Positions 52,217 through 64,000 of a DNA stretch of 64,000 bases are shown here, in pieces. This DNA is from Przewalskia tangutica (lineage: Eukaryota > Streptophyta > Magnoliopsida > Solanales > Solanaceae): the NCBI GenBank assembly GCA_029844215.1, contig CM056723.1, forward strand, positions 3,060,980 through 3,124,979. Reading direction: 5' to 3'. The notes under the pieces are model-generated. The model searched no databases. It was given only the letters and a program-made list of their open reading frames with translations, and had not been told where the DNA came from. The position numbers and the translations under genes are program-made. Numbering within the stretch: position 1 is the stretch's first letter; each line of letters opens with the position of its first letter.

Positions 52217-55200
52217 ATGGATGACCTGGATGTGCTGGCTCGAGATTTCGGGTTTAGACCCGCTGGAAAATCAGCTCCGATGAGATCCGACGGTGGAGAT
52301 CAACGTCGTTCCTCTTCCGTCCGATCATCATCATCAGCGTCTTCACCATTGTATGATGATGACGTGTTCGGTGGACCTTCAAAATACACGAAGCCTATTA
52401 TTAATAACAACAACAATAATAAATCCTCGTCGATGAATGATATTTACGATTCAATTTTCAAGGATTCGAATAGCCATAACAACAACAACAATAAGACATC
52501 GTATGTTCCCGTGTATGATAAGCCAGTTTACGATGATGATATTTTCGATGGATTGCCAGGATTGAAGAGCAAACCGCCATCACAACCGAAGATTAAGGAC
52601 GAGCACTTTGGTGATCTGTTGGGGAATTTGAGGTCGAATGAGAAGGTAACAGAACCGAAGAGTAGTACGAGCTCGAGTGTACGAGAATTTGATGATTTGT
52701 TAGCTGATTTTGGGAGTAACACTTCCACCACTAATAAGAGGTACTTTTATCATATTTCTCAAAGCTCCACTTGCACTATGTTTGGATGGTTGGTATATAT
52801 TGTTTCATAATGTATGTTGTATAGATTGTACTTGCACTGGTTTTGATGAATATAACATTTGAATAGATTGTACCGTTTCCCATTTCATAATGTCACACAT
52901 CAACAATTTGATGTATAAACATACAAGAAAAGTTGGGTACGGGATAGAACTACTATAAAAAGGTAGGGTAAAGATAAAATATGATTATTAGATAATAAGT
53001 AAAGACAAAATGACAGGCACAAATGCCACACATCGTATTGGTGCAGGGTGGATGAAATGCTGGAGTCTTGTGCGTAAAAAGATGCCACACAAACTTAAAA
53101 GAAAGTTCTATAGGGTGGTGGTTAGACCGACTATGTTGTATGGGGCGGAGTGTTAGCCAGTCAAGACTTCGAACATCCAAAATATGAAAGTTGCGAAGAT
53201 GAGGATGCTGAGATGGGTGTGGGCATACAAGGAGGGATGAGATTAGAAATGATGATATCCGGGATAGAGTGAGAGTGACCTCGGTGGAGGATAAGATGCG
53301 GGAAACGAGATTGAGATGGTTCGGACATGTGCGGAGGAGAGACACAAATGCCTCAGTGCGGAGGTGTGAGATGTTGGCTATGGACGGGTTCAGGAGGGGT
53401 AGAGGTAGACCGAAAAGTATTGAGAGATGTGATTAGACGGAATATGATGCATGTGCAACTTAATGAAGACATGACCTTAGATAGAGGGTTGTGAAAGACA
53501 CAAATTATGGTAGCAGGGTAGTAGGTAGTTGAGCGTAGTCCTACTTACGCTTAGGTAGTTGTAGTGTTATTATTGTAGTCATGCTTAGCCTATCATACTA
53601 GTAGATGCAATATTGTTTTATACTCCCCTATCATTGGATTTTTGCTGCTGTATGTTCTTTCGTGTATTTTATTTATCTTATTTACCTGCGTTAGTTACTG
53701 CTTCTTTTTTCAGAATACTTTATCATGGCTTATTCGCATTTATTACCATTATTTTCATACTGCTATAAATTTCTTGTTCGGGTCTGACCGTTTCTCTTGC
53801 TTTGCTTGTGATTATGCTTTGTCTTGAGCCGGGGTCTTTCGGAAACAACGTCTCTACTTACCAAGGTAGAGGTAAGGTCTCTACCCTCCCCAGACCCCAC
53901 GTTGTGGGACTTCACTGGGTATGTTGTTGTAAGTAAAGACAAAATGAGGAGCAAAAAAAAAAGAAAAGAAAAGGTAATGATGCGATCACACCAACCGGTC
54001 ATTACACAAAATGAGACTTTTCAACGTTACATAACGATGGGTTTAATGATACTGTATGATATAATTTAAGTAACAATCAAAACAAACAATGTATTTAAAC
54101 TAATAACACAATACAATACAAATGGTAACAACCGTCCAAACAGAGTGTAAAGTAACAACCAGAGTTGCAAAATTTAGGCATAGTTGTTAAAGTTATTTAT
54201 GTAGATCAAACCTAGTTTGTGATTGAGGCGTAGTTATTGTAAAGTCTGACACGATTGGATTTGACTCAATTGCAACTAATGTCGATTTGAGTTCTCCATC
54301 GTTCTATTGCACAAGCAGAAAGACATTTTCAACACCTATACGTGAAATTTTATTGGGCTGCAGATCACTACTTTGGAATTTGTTCAATTAGTTTGTTTAG
54401 GTAATTTTGTGAGTAGTTTTATATAGTCTGAACTTGGTATGAGCTGTTCTGTGGATTGACATGTAATTGAGTAAGCTCTTGAAGATTTTAGAGATACATA
54501 CAACAGCTAGGCTTCAATTCATACTAGCTGCAATCGGCTGTTTTAATATTCATTCCGTTAAATTTGGATCCGCATTCCATTACTCAATCATTTTAGATCG
54601 TACAAACCTCTAAACAATTCGGAAACAGCCTCTCTATCTCCAAGAGGTAGGGGTAAAGGTTTACGTACATTTTACCCTCCCCAGACCCACCTGTGGGTGC
54701 ACTGAGTATGTTGTTGTAGCTGTATTTAGTTAATCAATTAAACTGTGCAAACTTATATGCCCTTTTATTAGAGCAGCCATATTATATGTTTTGAATAAAG
54801 ATTAGTGACATTGAAAATAATCGAAAAAGAAAAAGAGAGTTCACTGAGATCAACATAATTTGTTTTGAGAGTCAACCTTGAAATGTGCCCTTATATAAAG
54901 CAGTTTAGTTATCACGATTTGCTGTTGAAAGCTGTCTTCTATTTAAAAAAAACTGGTCTTCTATGTGCTTGTGTCTTGTATGGACTTATTTCCCCTTTGA
55001 TTTTTATTTATTTTCCTCTCGGGGTATGGACTAGCAAGAGGAGAATATTTTTACTTCTATAGAATCATACAAACATTATTGGTGATAAGGGGGTAAAAAG
55101 GTATTTGGATACTGCAGAAGGCCATCTGCTCACTGGTCATACTGTATGTACATGTAACATACTACTGTCTAGGGTATTTGGATACAACTTGAAATGGCTA

Positions 55201-58200
55201 ACATGTAACGAATGTTGCCCTCTTGCATGTTGAATAGGATAGCCATATGGAATGTATTAGAAGTTCTCATATTCTTTAGCTTTTGGAAACTCCGTATTTA
55301 TTGTTAATATATGGAAGTACTTCCCATATTATATCTATATGCTCCCAATAGGCGAAATGCTATAATTAGGTGAAGAACAGTGTATTAACGCTAAGAGGTG
55401 GCACACAGAATATGTAACTGGTACTTTATCCATAATTGCAAAAAAAAGTGACTATTATAGCAGAATGGCTATAATTCCGGTTATCTTTCTCAAATTTGTA
55501 GTAAAGGTTAGTACTTAGTAGTTTGTGTGTCTTATCGTAAAATGAAGCCAGTTCATTTCTCATTAGCCCTTTCACTTTTCACGATTTTCTTTTTAAATTA
55601 TCAAAGTGACTAGAGAAAATTAGACTGGGTCTTTTTAATAAATAAATATATAGAAAGAAGAAGACAAGATAACAGGGTTGTCTCAATGGAAAAACATTGA
55701 TTAGACTGTATTTGACATTCAGGTGCATTTTTCCTTGGCATATCAGTTGTGAATTAGTGTTGTGGATTAGAATAAATTGATGTACTCAAAAGTACGGTGT
55801 AATTGTTATCTTATCTTTGTTATCCTGCAATTCAATTGTCTAATTAGGGACAGGTGGTTTTACACAGGTTATTTACAGAGTCTAGTCATTACTCCAAACC
55901 CACTGGAAATCCAAATCAAAGTTCTAGTGTGCTGGATGACCCTTTTGCAGGCTTAGAGTCAACCTCAATGCCGGCTTCGTCTTCCCCGGGGGAGTTCATG
56001 GATCCACTTGAACAGATTGGTCAGTTCGGTAAATCTGGAAATGCAAAATCTGAACTTTCATCGGTTAGTGGAGGAGTTTTTGATGATTTAGATCCACTGA
56101 ATGGTTTTAGTAAGTCTGTCCCTCCATTATATCCTGCTAGGAATAACAGAGTGATGGAAGGGAGCCCTCAAAGGGCAGGGTCAGGAAGGAGCGACACACA
56201 AACCTCTACTTCTAGAGAAAACATTGGAAAATCTTCTTCTAGATCTTGTGAGAGCCGCTCAGAGGAAAAGGTGCCGGGGGATGATTTTCAGGACTCTCCT
56301 CTGTTTGACATGCCTTCAGCTGATCCTCAGAGATGTTTTGGTCAAGCTGGTTCCTCTCCGTATGCAAGTAGCAATATCCATGAAACAAACTTTGAATCAG
56401 ATATGTCCCCAAGATCAGATGAACAAATGCAGCCTTCTGATGATGTGTGGCTTAGTGTATCAGAGATTCCTCTTTTTACACAACCTACAAGAGCTCCACC
56501 TCCATCACGACCTCCGCCTCCAATTCCACGGCGAAATTCAAAGTCAGGGGCTACTTCCTTTGCTTCAAATGCAAAAAAGAAGGGTGACGGATATTCTTCT
56601 TCTCCAGGTTACAACCAATATTCTCATAGTCCTAAGCCTGTTCGTCCTGCAGCCAAGAGCCCTTCAATTTCTCAGTTGGATGAACTTGATGAGTTTGCCA
56701 TGGGTAGGTCTCACCATAGTGTGGATGAAAGTGCAGACATTGTTTCTGGTGAAGATATGAATGCAAACTCAGTAGCTGCTGCATCAGCAGCTGCGATGAA
56801 GGAGGCTATGGATAAAGCTCAGGCCAAATTTAGACATGCTAAGGAAGTTCGAGAAAGAGAATATGCAAAGGCAGCTAAGAGTAAGGAGGCTGTAAACCTG
56901 GACAGGGATGAACAAGCCATGCATGAGACACAAGAAAAAGAATTGAGAGAAAACAAGGAGGGATTAGAACGTGAACGTCAACAGAGAGAAAAAGAAGAGG
57001 AAGAGAGAGCACAATGGAAACTTGAGAAGGAGAGGGAGAGAGCTAGACAGATAGAAAGAGATAGGGGTAGGCAAGCTGTAGAAAGGGCTACTAGGGAAGC
57101 ACGCGAAAGAGCAGGAGCAGAAGCTAGAGACAGAGCTGCTGCTGCTGTTCGTTTAAAAACCGAAAGAGCTTCCGTGGAGAAGGCTGCAGCTGAAGCTCGA
57201 GAACGGGCTGAAAGGGCTGCAGTTCAGCGAGCACAAGCGGAAGCCCGTGAAAGAGCTGCAGCAGAAGCTAGAGAAAGAGCAGAAAAGGTAGCTGCAGAAG
57301 CAAGGGAAAAGGAAGCACATGAGAAAGCTTCAGCTGCAAAGGCTGAGGCTGAGGCTGAGGCAAGGCGTCGAGCAGAACGAGCTGCAGTAGAAAGGGCAGC
57401 TGCAGAGGCTCGTCAGAGAGCTGCTGCAGAGGCTCGAGAAAGGGCTGCTGCTGCTGCAAGGACGAACCAACAAAAGAACGATGATGATCTTGAATCCTTT
57501 TTCAACATGGGTTCTAGAGCCAACAGTGCACCAAAGGCAAGAACAAGTTCTTCTGTAAGTGTAAACAAAACAACAGAAGATATCAATTTAAGCCTCTTGC
57601 AGTGCTCTATCTTTTGTTCTTCATTTTGGTAACTATTTCTTTTCTTCCCGTCATTTCTAGGAGACTTCATCTGCTTCACAGTTTCAGAACAAGGCAGGTG
57701 CTGGAGGGCCAAAGCCAACATTTTCATCTACCACAACCTCCTCCAACAGGACAAAGGCATCTTCAACCACAAGTTTTGTTGATGATCTCTCTTCAATTTT
57801 TGGAGGTACCTACTTTTCTGCTGCTTCAGTAGCAAAATTCACGGAGTTAGACTGTACTACTAGGAAAGTCTCACAGGCTAGAGCAACTACCGTGGCGACT
57901 TTTTACTTTCTCCAAGTTTACCCTCAATCGAATTTATCTCACTCATAACAACTTAATTCAACTCATCAGTTAATAGCAGTTTTTTCTTGGATAACTCCCT
58001 CAATTGTACAGAAGGCTTCCTTTTTATAACTGTCTCAATTTCTCCCCCATTGGTTTTTATATTGTATTTATACTTTAAGAAGTCATCTAGGGAATAATAT
58101 GCTTACAGACAAACTAATGGCATATCAACTGCGTGTCGCATTGTTTTTAGTCTGTCTCATCTATTTCCTGAAAACTGAATTATGTTACTTAACCAGCTGC

Positions 58201-61122
58201 CACGTCATCTGGCGACTTCCAAGAGGTTGAAGGGGAAACCGAAGAAAGAAGAATAGCTAGATTGGAACGCCATCAAAGAACTCAGGATCGTGCGGTATCC
58301 CCCCCTGGCTCATGTGTCTTTCCTCTCATGTTTGGATTGTCAGGGAAAATTTACATTTACATCCTTTGAACATGTATTGCATAGTTTAACTCTATGTAAT
58401 GTATTTTCTCAGGCCAAAGCTTTGGCTGAAAAGAATCAACGTGACCTTCAAGTTCAGATGGAGCAGCAAGAAAGACATGTAAGTACTGTTTTAATAAACT
58501 TGAAAAAATACTTATAAATTAGGCAAGGTTGTATCACTTATGTTACTACACTCCGTCAATTCAGTATATAATGCATGACAGATACTAGATGCTGTAGCTC
58601 GCAACTTTTTTTATCCCGTTTGAGATTTTACTTCGGAACCTGCATGTCTTATTCAGTTTTGTTAAGACACTTGAATCACAAACTTGAATCCAGCATGTTT
58701 TTATGTTAATGAATAGGTTCCTTGTTCTTCATGCAATAGAAAATTCACTTACTAAAGTGCAATCGAGGGCTAGAGGTTGCTTGATCTTGTTGTGATTGGA
58801 AAGGTTTTCTTTCTTCAAATGTTGCCTATACTTAGGGATCTTGTTTAAAAATGCGAATTTGTCTAACCATGTCTGATATCAGTATGATCAATTTCCTTTT
58901 TTTGGTGCTGAATGTATCAAGTTAAACTGAGAAAAATTCTCCTCAAGGCCTTCTCTTTTTACGCATGGTGCTATCCTGTATATAGCTAAATGAGTTGAAT
59001 ATTGCTGATTCTTTATTCCTGACTAAAATGTGTGTTGGCAGAGCTTGGGTGCATCAATTCTAGGATGAGCTTGCTTTTGTGGTGTCTTTCAGCCTTTTTC
59101 CCTTTTATTTGATTTTTATGATATATGGGGCGGAGTGTTGGCAGGTCAAAAAACTTCCATGCTCAAAATATGAGAGTAGCAGAGATGTGGATGCTGAGAT
59201 AGATGTGCGGGCACACCATAAGCGATAAGATTAGGAATGTAGATATCCAGGACGAGGTAGGAATGGTCCCCGTAGAGGATAAGATGCGGGAAGTAACACT
59301 GATATGGTTCGGGCATGTGAGGAGGAGAGATGCAGATGCCCCGGTAAGGACGTGTGAGAGGTTGGCCGTTTGTGGGCTGAGGTGAGGTGATTAAGCAGGC
59401 CATGACACAACTTCAGCTTATTGAGGACATGACCCTTGATAGGAGGGTGTGAAGGTCGAGGATTAGGGTAGAAGGGTAGTAGGTAATCGGTGCATTTCTT
59501 TTACATTCCTGGAGTTTTAGCATTATTCTTGTATTTTCTTATTTTTAGATTTCTATTACTATCTGTTGTTTCTTTAGCCTTAGTTATCTTATTATCTTGC
59601 TATTGTTTTTGCTTGTTGCTACTACCTAATTTTCGTCTTAAAATGAGCCGAAAACAGCCTCTCTACCTTCCTAAGGTAGATGTAAGGTCTGTGTACCCTC
59701 CCAGACTCCACTTGTGGGATTAAACTGGGTATGTTGTTGTTGTTGCTGCTGCTTTGACTTCTATGATATGTCTTTGCTGTGATTTTTACTATTTTATCTA
59801 TGTTATAGTTGCTTACTTTTTGTTACAGAGAATCGGTGAGACCCTGGATATTGAAATCAAGCGATGGGCTGCTGGGAAAGAAGGAAATCTGCGTGCACTG
59901 CTATCAACTCTGCAATATGTATGTTCCGTCGTATGTCCACTTATATTAGGAGATCAGTTGCACCCCAGAACTGCTAGATTCCACTTAAACACCAACTTGT
60001 TAACAGGAGAAAGGAGAAAATCTGAAAGGAGTTTTTTCGTTGATGAATTGCCAAACAAATGACACGCACATCCGGTCCATTTTGCTGTCTCTGTATTTAC
60101 TTGCTAATCATAGTCATGTTTTTTCTTTGTGTCGGTGAGTGTGGGTTGGGGGATTGTTGCCTTCTACCTATTCACACCTTGAACAGCACTGGTGTCAAAG
60201 GAAAAAAACACATGCACACATACATACGTAGGAACCTATCATATCAGATGACAGTTTTTTCTTCCAACCATAGAAATTTATGCACCAAAAATTTTAAACT
60301 TGTATGGAACATCTACAGAGACCAAAATACTTTGGATCTATGGAAAATCGTGATTTTTCTGATTGACATTCACCAAATTAGTTATTTACGAAAGGGAAAA
60401 CCTATAATTCCTGATTTTGTTTAATTGTTTGTGCTTCTAATAGAATGGTCTTGATAAAGATCTAAATTGACTTGTGTCATAGGTGCTTTGGCCTGAATGC
60501 GGTTGGCAGCCTGTTTCTTTGACGGATTTAATTACTGGTGCTTCTGTGAAAAAGGTATATAGAAAAGCAACATTGTGTATCCATCCCGATAAGGTGCAGC
60601 AGAAAGGTGCCACCCTTCAACAGAAATATGTTGCTGAGAAGGTGTTTGACATGCTCAAGGTACTTTTATCACTGGTCGACATGATGTTCCATCAGTGCAA
60701 TATGAATTTGGTTCTTCATTAACATGCCTCCAAATTTCTTGTTAATCAGAGGATTTACTCCTTTATCAGTAGACATTAATAACCAATTAGTCCGTGGTTA
60801 TGGGCTGGGTGGGACCCATCGAGTCCAAAACAATAATCCCACTTTTTCCCCTGGTATGTTTTTTTCCGATTGATGGGTCAAGGGTTCTGAACTTTATGAA
60901 GCCTGTTAAAAACACGGTGACAATACCAAATTAAAAAATGAAGCCTGTTAAAAACAGATGTCCTGTGGTTTTATAGGAGGGGTTCTTATGGAGCCAAAAG
61001 ACTTGAGCAGTCACTGCTTGTATCATTTCTTTTACTCTTTTAAGTCGTTTGAGCTCTTTATTAAATTCTATATCTTGCAACAGGAAGCATGGAACAAACT
61101 CAATTCAGAGGAGCTTTTCTAG
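52217..61122 (+). CDS. Auxilin-like J-domain protein (clathrin uncoating), eight exons
   Basis: Exons 52217-52740, 55868-57554, 57661-57805, 58197-58294, 58413-58478, 59829-59918, 60483-60659 and 61084-61122 join in frame to 941 residues. The start is the ATG of MDDLDVLARDFGF. Residues 1-500 are Ser/Pro/Asp-rich with short DD(I/V)F and DPF repeats of the type that bind clathrin adaptors, and a proline run near residue 390. Residues 500-720 are an Ala/Arg/Glu coiled coil with many A-E-A-R-E-R-A repeats. Residues 840-941 are the auxilin-type J domain with RWAAGKEGNLRALLSTLQY, LWPECGWQPV and the HPD at 904-906, needed to activate Hsp70 for removal of clathrin coats. Close to Arabidopsis At4g12770/At4g12780 as remembered. 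Introns 1 and 5 carry RTE-type LINE pieces. Confidence 0.95.
52996..53947 (+). mobile_element. 5'-truncated RTE-type LINE with 17-bp target duplication
   Basis: The body (53014-53930) begins inside the RT C-terminal region: THRIGAGW, then FYRVVVRPTMLYGAEC with a stop before PVK, then RLRWFGHVRRR, all typical of plant RTE. It ends with the shared tail and gtatgttgttgt. AAGTAAAGACAAAATGA occurs at 52997-53013 and 53931-53947. In intron 1 of the auxilin-like gene, same strand. Confidence 0.9.
54615..54720 (+). mobile_element. RTE/SINE 3' tail in auxilin intron 1
   Basis: ggaaacagcctctctatctc, then gaggtaggggtaaaggttta, then cccagacccacctgtgggtg and gagtatgttgttg. Confidence 0.65.
59110..59745 (+). 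mobile_element. 5'-truncated RTE-type LINE in auxilin intron 5
   Basis: Begins near MIYGAECWQVK and continues in broken frames (VEDKMREVTLIWFGHVRRRD) to the TTG-ending tail (gtatgttgttgttgttg). The possible target duplication is weak (tatgatat on both sides). It is more decayed than the copy in intron 1. Confidence 0.8.
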
Positions 61123-62283
61123 ATGTTACGGTCATTCATTAGCTTTGAGCTACCTTTGGATTTTTTTATAGAAGAGGTAGGAATAGTTTCCAAGCAATGC
61201 TCGTGGTGACTGTGCATCATTTTCTCCTCTCATCATGTGGCATTTGCTGGCCGGTGGAAGGGGCCTTTATAGCAGTGATGGTAAAAGTGCAATATATACT
61301 CTGTTGCTGTAAATTGATGGGAGTGCCAGAGACATTTGTGGTGAATGGCACTGAAAAATGTCGGCGTTAATTATGTGCAGCATGATAGGAGCATTGTATC
61401 ATTGAATTGTGAAGTTATACAAAATGTATTTTTCCTATTCATTTATGTCAAAAGTTTTTTTGTTTCTGTATGAGAAGAACAAATCTCTCTTCCATCATTT
61501 TTTAAACTGATGTTGTATTGAGTATCATAATGATATTTTTGCACGATGTGAAAGGTGAAGTTTAAAGTGAACTTTATTAGTCTTCAGAGGCAAAATTTGC
61601 ACTTCCACGCTTGAGTTAGGATGATGTGGTGGGAGTGTTTTACCCCTGCAGTTGAGTTTGAAGTTTGAACTGACTTTGGACGCTCCTATGCTTTTCCTTC
61701 AGTCTGAGATAGATACTTATGCTACTTGTGGTAAGTTGAGTGAAATTTCTTTTTCCATGTAATTGTGCTCGATGCTAGTCTAAAACTTAAATATTATTGC
61801 TAGAATAGCCGACAAAGACCAAAATCTGCTTTACAACTTGCACTAATTTTTCTCTTTCTCAAACTAGGATCAAACACCAACTCTCTCAAACTTATTAAGT
61901 AATATGATCCGAATAAAAACAAAATCAAATGACAAGTTTCATATCATTTTATTTTAAATACAAATAAGGATTAATTAAACAATGAGATATATTGACAGGC
62001 ACTCCCCACTTTCTTAGAGATCAGGGCAACAATAATTGATGAAGCAGAAGGAGAAATAATAAAACCTGACGGGCTTTCCTTAAGGATTCTTGAAAAGTGG
62101 TGGGACGAAAATAAAAGCTGCAAAAATTGGACTACCTACCACAATAGAATAGATCATTCAAAACCCTCCCTTCATCACACACAAAGCATGGACTCATCAC
62201 ACCTTCTCTGATGCTCAACTGAGAATATCACCGGAAAGTTCAAAGGAAACAAGCGGCGGCGGCGCGTTGAATAACATTCGGAG
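61123..62283. other. Intergenic region, nothing recognised
   Basis: Holds the auxilin-like 3' UTR and the promoter of the next gene. No repeat end, tRNA or frame of note. Confidence 0.6.
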
Positions 62284-63842
62284 ATGCCGGAACATCCTGT
62301 TGCAGACTCATCAACCACCGACAATACCGTAACTGTGAAACGTTGTGTTCCTCCTAATCAGCGGTATCATAATCGTTTTCATATACGAATCGCTCTTTCT
62401 AATTACGGACATGTTTTATTGAATTGCTAAATTTGAACTTGTTTATTTGATTGATTTAATGTGATTTTGTCCTTTTTTTTTACCAGGAATCGTTCACTCA
62501 GTAGGCGAAAATCTGGAGGAAGTAATTTTTTAGCTATTTAAGGACTACATTTTATTAATTGAGATTATGTTAAGCTTAATGCCTTAATTTACGTGTAATG
62601 TAATTGTTATCATCAAGAATAATCTCATGTAAAAGATAAACAAGTAAGCTACTAATAAGCTTGTTGTAGCACTCATGATGAGCATTGTGTTCATCTGACA
62701 TAGCTATTTTTTGTTCTCAAATGACCTATCAAAAAAAATCTCCTTCTGCTCTCAAATATAGTATGCACATCATTAGTATTATAACAACAACAATATACCC
62801 AGTGCAATCCCACAAGTGGGGTCTGGGAGGGTAGGTTGTACACATTAACAATGTTTTTGAGATATCAGACGGTGACTAGCATGTGTCGATAATGACAAAT
62901 TTGGAAGTGTGCAGTCCATAAGCTGTAATTCTATGTTGCTCAGACTCTCCAAAAATGTTGCCGCACCCGTGTCGGGTCCTCAAAAAATGCACTAGTTTTG
63001 GAGGATTTTACATGCACCCGGTGGCATTCTAGAAGAGTCCGAGCAACATAGAGCTGTATGTGAAATGAGCTAACTCTAGTGGGACATGAGGATGCATTAT
63101 AACTTATAAGATTGTCTCTATAAATTATAATAGTTGTCAATCAGTGGAACCTGTTCTTTTGATCTTTTAAGCTAGCATTTTAAAGTTGATTACTTCAATG
63201 TAACTCCGAATATTTCTCTCTTCTTACTATTGTACTATTGATTCTTAGAAAAGAAACAACTTCCATTTTCGGCTTTGCTACAGACGCATTCGACTAGATT
63301 TTATAAGTTTTTTTAGGGACTCTTTGTGTCACGTTTCTTTATCTGTTATCAGCTAGTAGAATTGAACTTTCTCTATGTTTATACGTGGTAGACTAGTAGA
63401 CACCAAGAAGATGAGCCAATGTCCAACCCTGAGAAAACACAAGAGAGGGTAAATAGTTCCTAAAATCTGAGTTGAATTATTGACATAGAATAAAACCCTA
63501 AAAAGAGTGTCATATTCTCAACTGGCTGACTAATTTTATTTGTGATGTATGTTTCGAAGAAGTAGGATAACTGGTGTTCTTTGCCTATGGATGTTTGGCT
63601 ATATTTAGTCTTTTAAACTAGGAATCTAGATCACTTTTCTCTAATGGTTTAGTTTACAGATCGACTTGAACGAGCTAGCAGCTATGCTAGTGATGGAGAG
63701 AAGAACCTAATCAGTGCCTCTAAGTCTACATCTACCGTAGCTGATGCTGGTGGTGTCAATCAAGCGAATGAGTATCCTCCAACAAGGTTAATACCTCTAC
63801 AAGGATGTTCCACAAGCGAAGCTTTTCAGCTACTGAATGACC
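62284..63842 (+). CDS. Plant-specific protein of unknown function, 5' part (three exons in window)
   Basis: Exons 62284-62363, 62487-62521 and 63660-63842 join in frame, starting MPEHPVADSSTTDN. The sequence reads through KRCVPPNQRNRSLSRRKSGG, RLERASSYASDGEKN and RLIPLQGCSTSEAFQLLNDR and continues beyond the window after a GTATGT donor at 63843. I recall plant proteins with a K-R-(Y)-x-P-P-N-Q-R-N-R-S start and an L-x-G-C-x-x-S-E-A-x-x-L-L segment but can give no function. Basic and Ser-rich with no membrane segment; a nuclear or RNA-related role would be only a guess. Confidence 0.75.
62780..62848 (-). mobile_element. RTE/SINE 3' tail, minus strand
   Basis: aacaacaacaatatacccagt, then cccacaagtggggtctggga, then gtaggttgtaca is the inverted TTG-ending tail, in intron 2 of the last gene. 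Confidence 0.65.
62931..63051. mobile_element. Foldback MITE, 121 bp
   Basis: ctatgttgctcagactct at the left and the inverse agagtccgagcaacatag at the right. The interior is also largely self-complementary (gcacccgtgtcgggtcct against ggattttacatgcacccg). A short element I recognise from Solanaceae introns and promoters. Confidence 0.75.
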
Positions 63843-64000
63843 GTATGTTTCTTAGATCAAATCATGAACTCCTAAATTTATCAATTCCATTATCTATTTA
63901 ATCACTTTTATCTCAATTACATTGTCATACCTACCATATCTTTTTCAGTTCTCCATTTTTCTGATGCCTTTGCTGTGCCGTTTCATTATTCAGATTCAGT
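63843..64000 (+). other. Start of intron 3 of the last gene, cut by the window end
   Basis: Begins GTATGT after LLND; the next exon is not found before the window ends. Confidence 0.6.

Noticed and set aside
56224..56760. 178-codon plus-strand frame within auxilin exon 2
   Set aside because: It is a shadow of the true frame, which runs unbroken over 562 codons and matches the family.
57268..57727. Minus-strand frames rich in Gln and Leu
   Set aside because: Antisense of the Ala/Glu/Arg coiled-coil codons; no independent support.

Overview
The window is nuclear DNA from a flowering plant, most likely a member of the Solanaceae. Evidence: AT-rich sequence, spliced genes with long introns, a eukaryotic tRNA, and dispersed repeats I recognise as typical of nightshades (RTE-type LINE/SINE tails ending in TTG runs, Au-like SINEs, a foldback MITE starting ctatgttgct). 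The family assignment rests on recalled repeat families, not on a search.

Layout. 1-14.4 kb is a nest of retrotransposons. Two related Ty3/gypsy-type long LTR copies lie end to end (1-3531 and 3532-5879). A decayed Ty1/copia element lies on the minus strand (about 5880-14397); it is split by a third copy of the same long LTR (about 8599-12054) and by a Tourist-like MITE (8051-8440). A second Tourist-like MITE follows at 14416-14706. 15.0-34.9 kb is one seven-exon gene on the plus strand for a 258-residue SANT-like/DUF3755 protein. Its introns have been swollen to nearly 20 kb by a solo LTR, LINE pieces, a LINE inserted inside a MITE, a probable Helitron, SINEs and a long-inverted-repeat element. 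38.0-41.8 kb is a five-exon cytochrome b561/DOMON protein gene. 43.1-44.7 kb is a three-exon minus-strand gene for a small coiled-coil protein. 44842-44915 is a tRNA-Ile(AAT). 45-51 kb is mostly remains of an Ogre/TAT-like LTR element. 52.2-61.1 kb is an eight-exon auxilin-like J-domain protein gene. 62.3 kb to the end holds the first three exons of a plant-specific gene of unknown function.

The genes are ordinary single-copy plant genes and form no pathway. The DUF3755 and b561/DOMON genes appear to keep the order of Arabidopsis At3g07565-At3g07570 (from memory), which suggests conserved microsynteny. Exon joins were built by hand from GT/GC-AG sites, unbroken reading frames and recalled family sequences; no transcript was available. 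I found no new defence, biosynthetic or regulatory system. The most unusual items are: three copies of one LTR family that carry unrelated tandem arrays at the same position; near-perfect and perfect G-box palindromes just upstream of the LTR TATA box; a LINE whose reverse-transcriptase core has been replaced by a MITE-like piece and which sits within another MITE; and a probable 2.9-kb Helitron in an intron.
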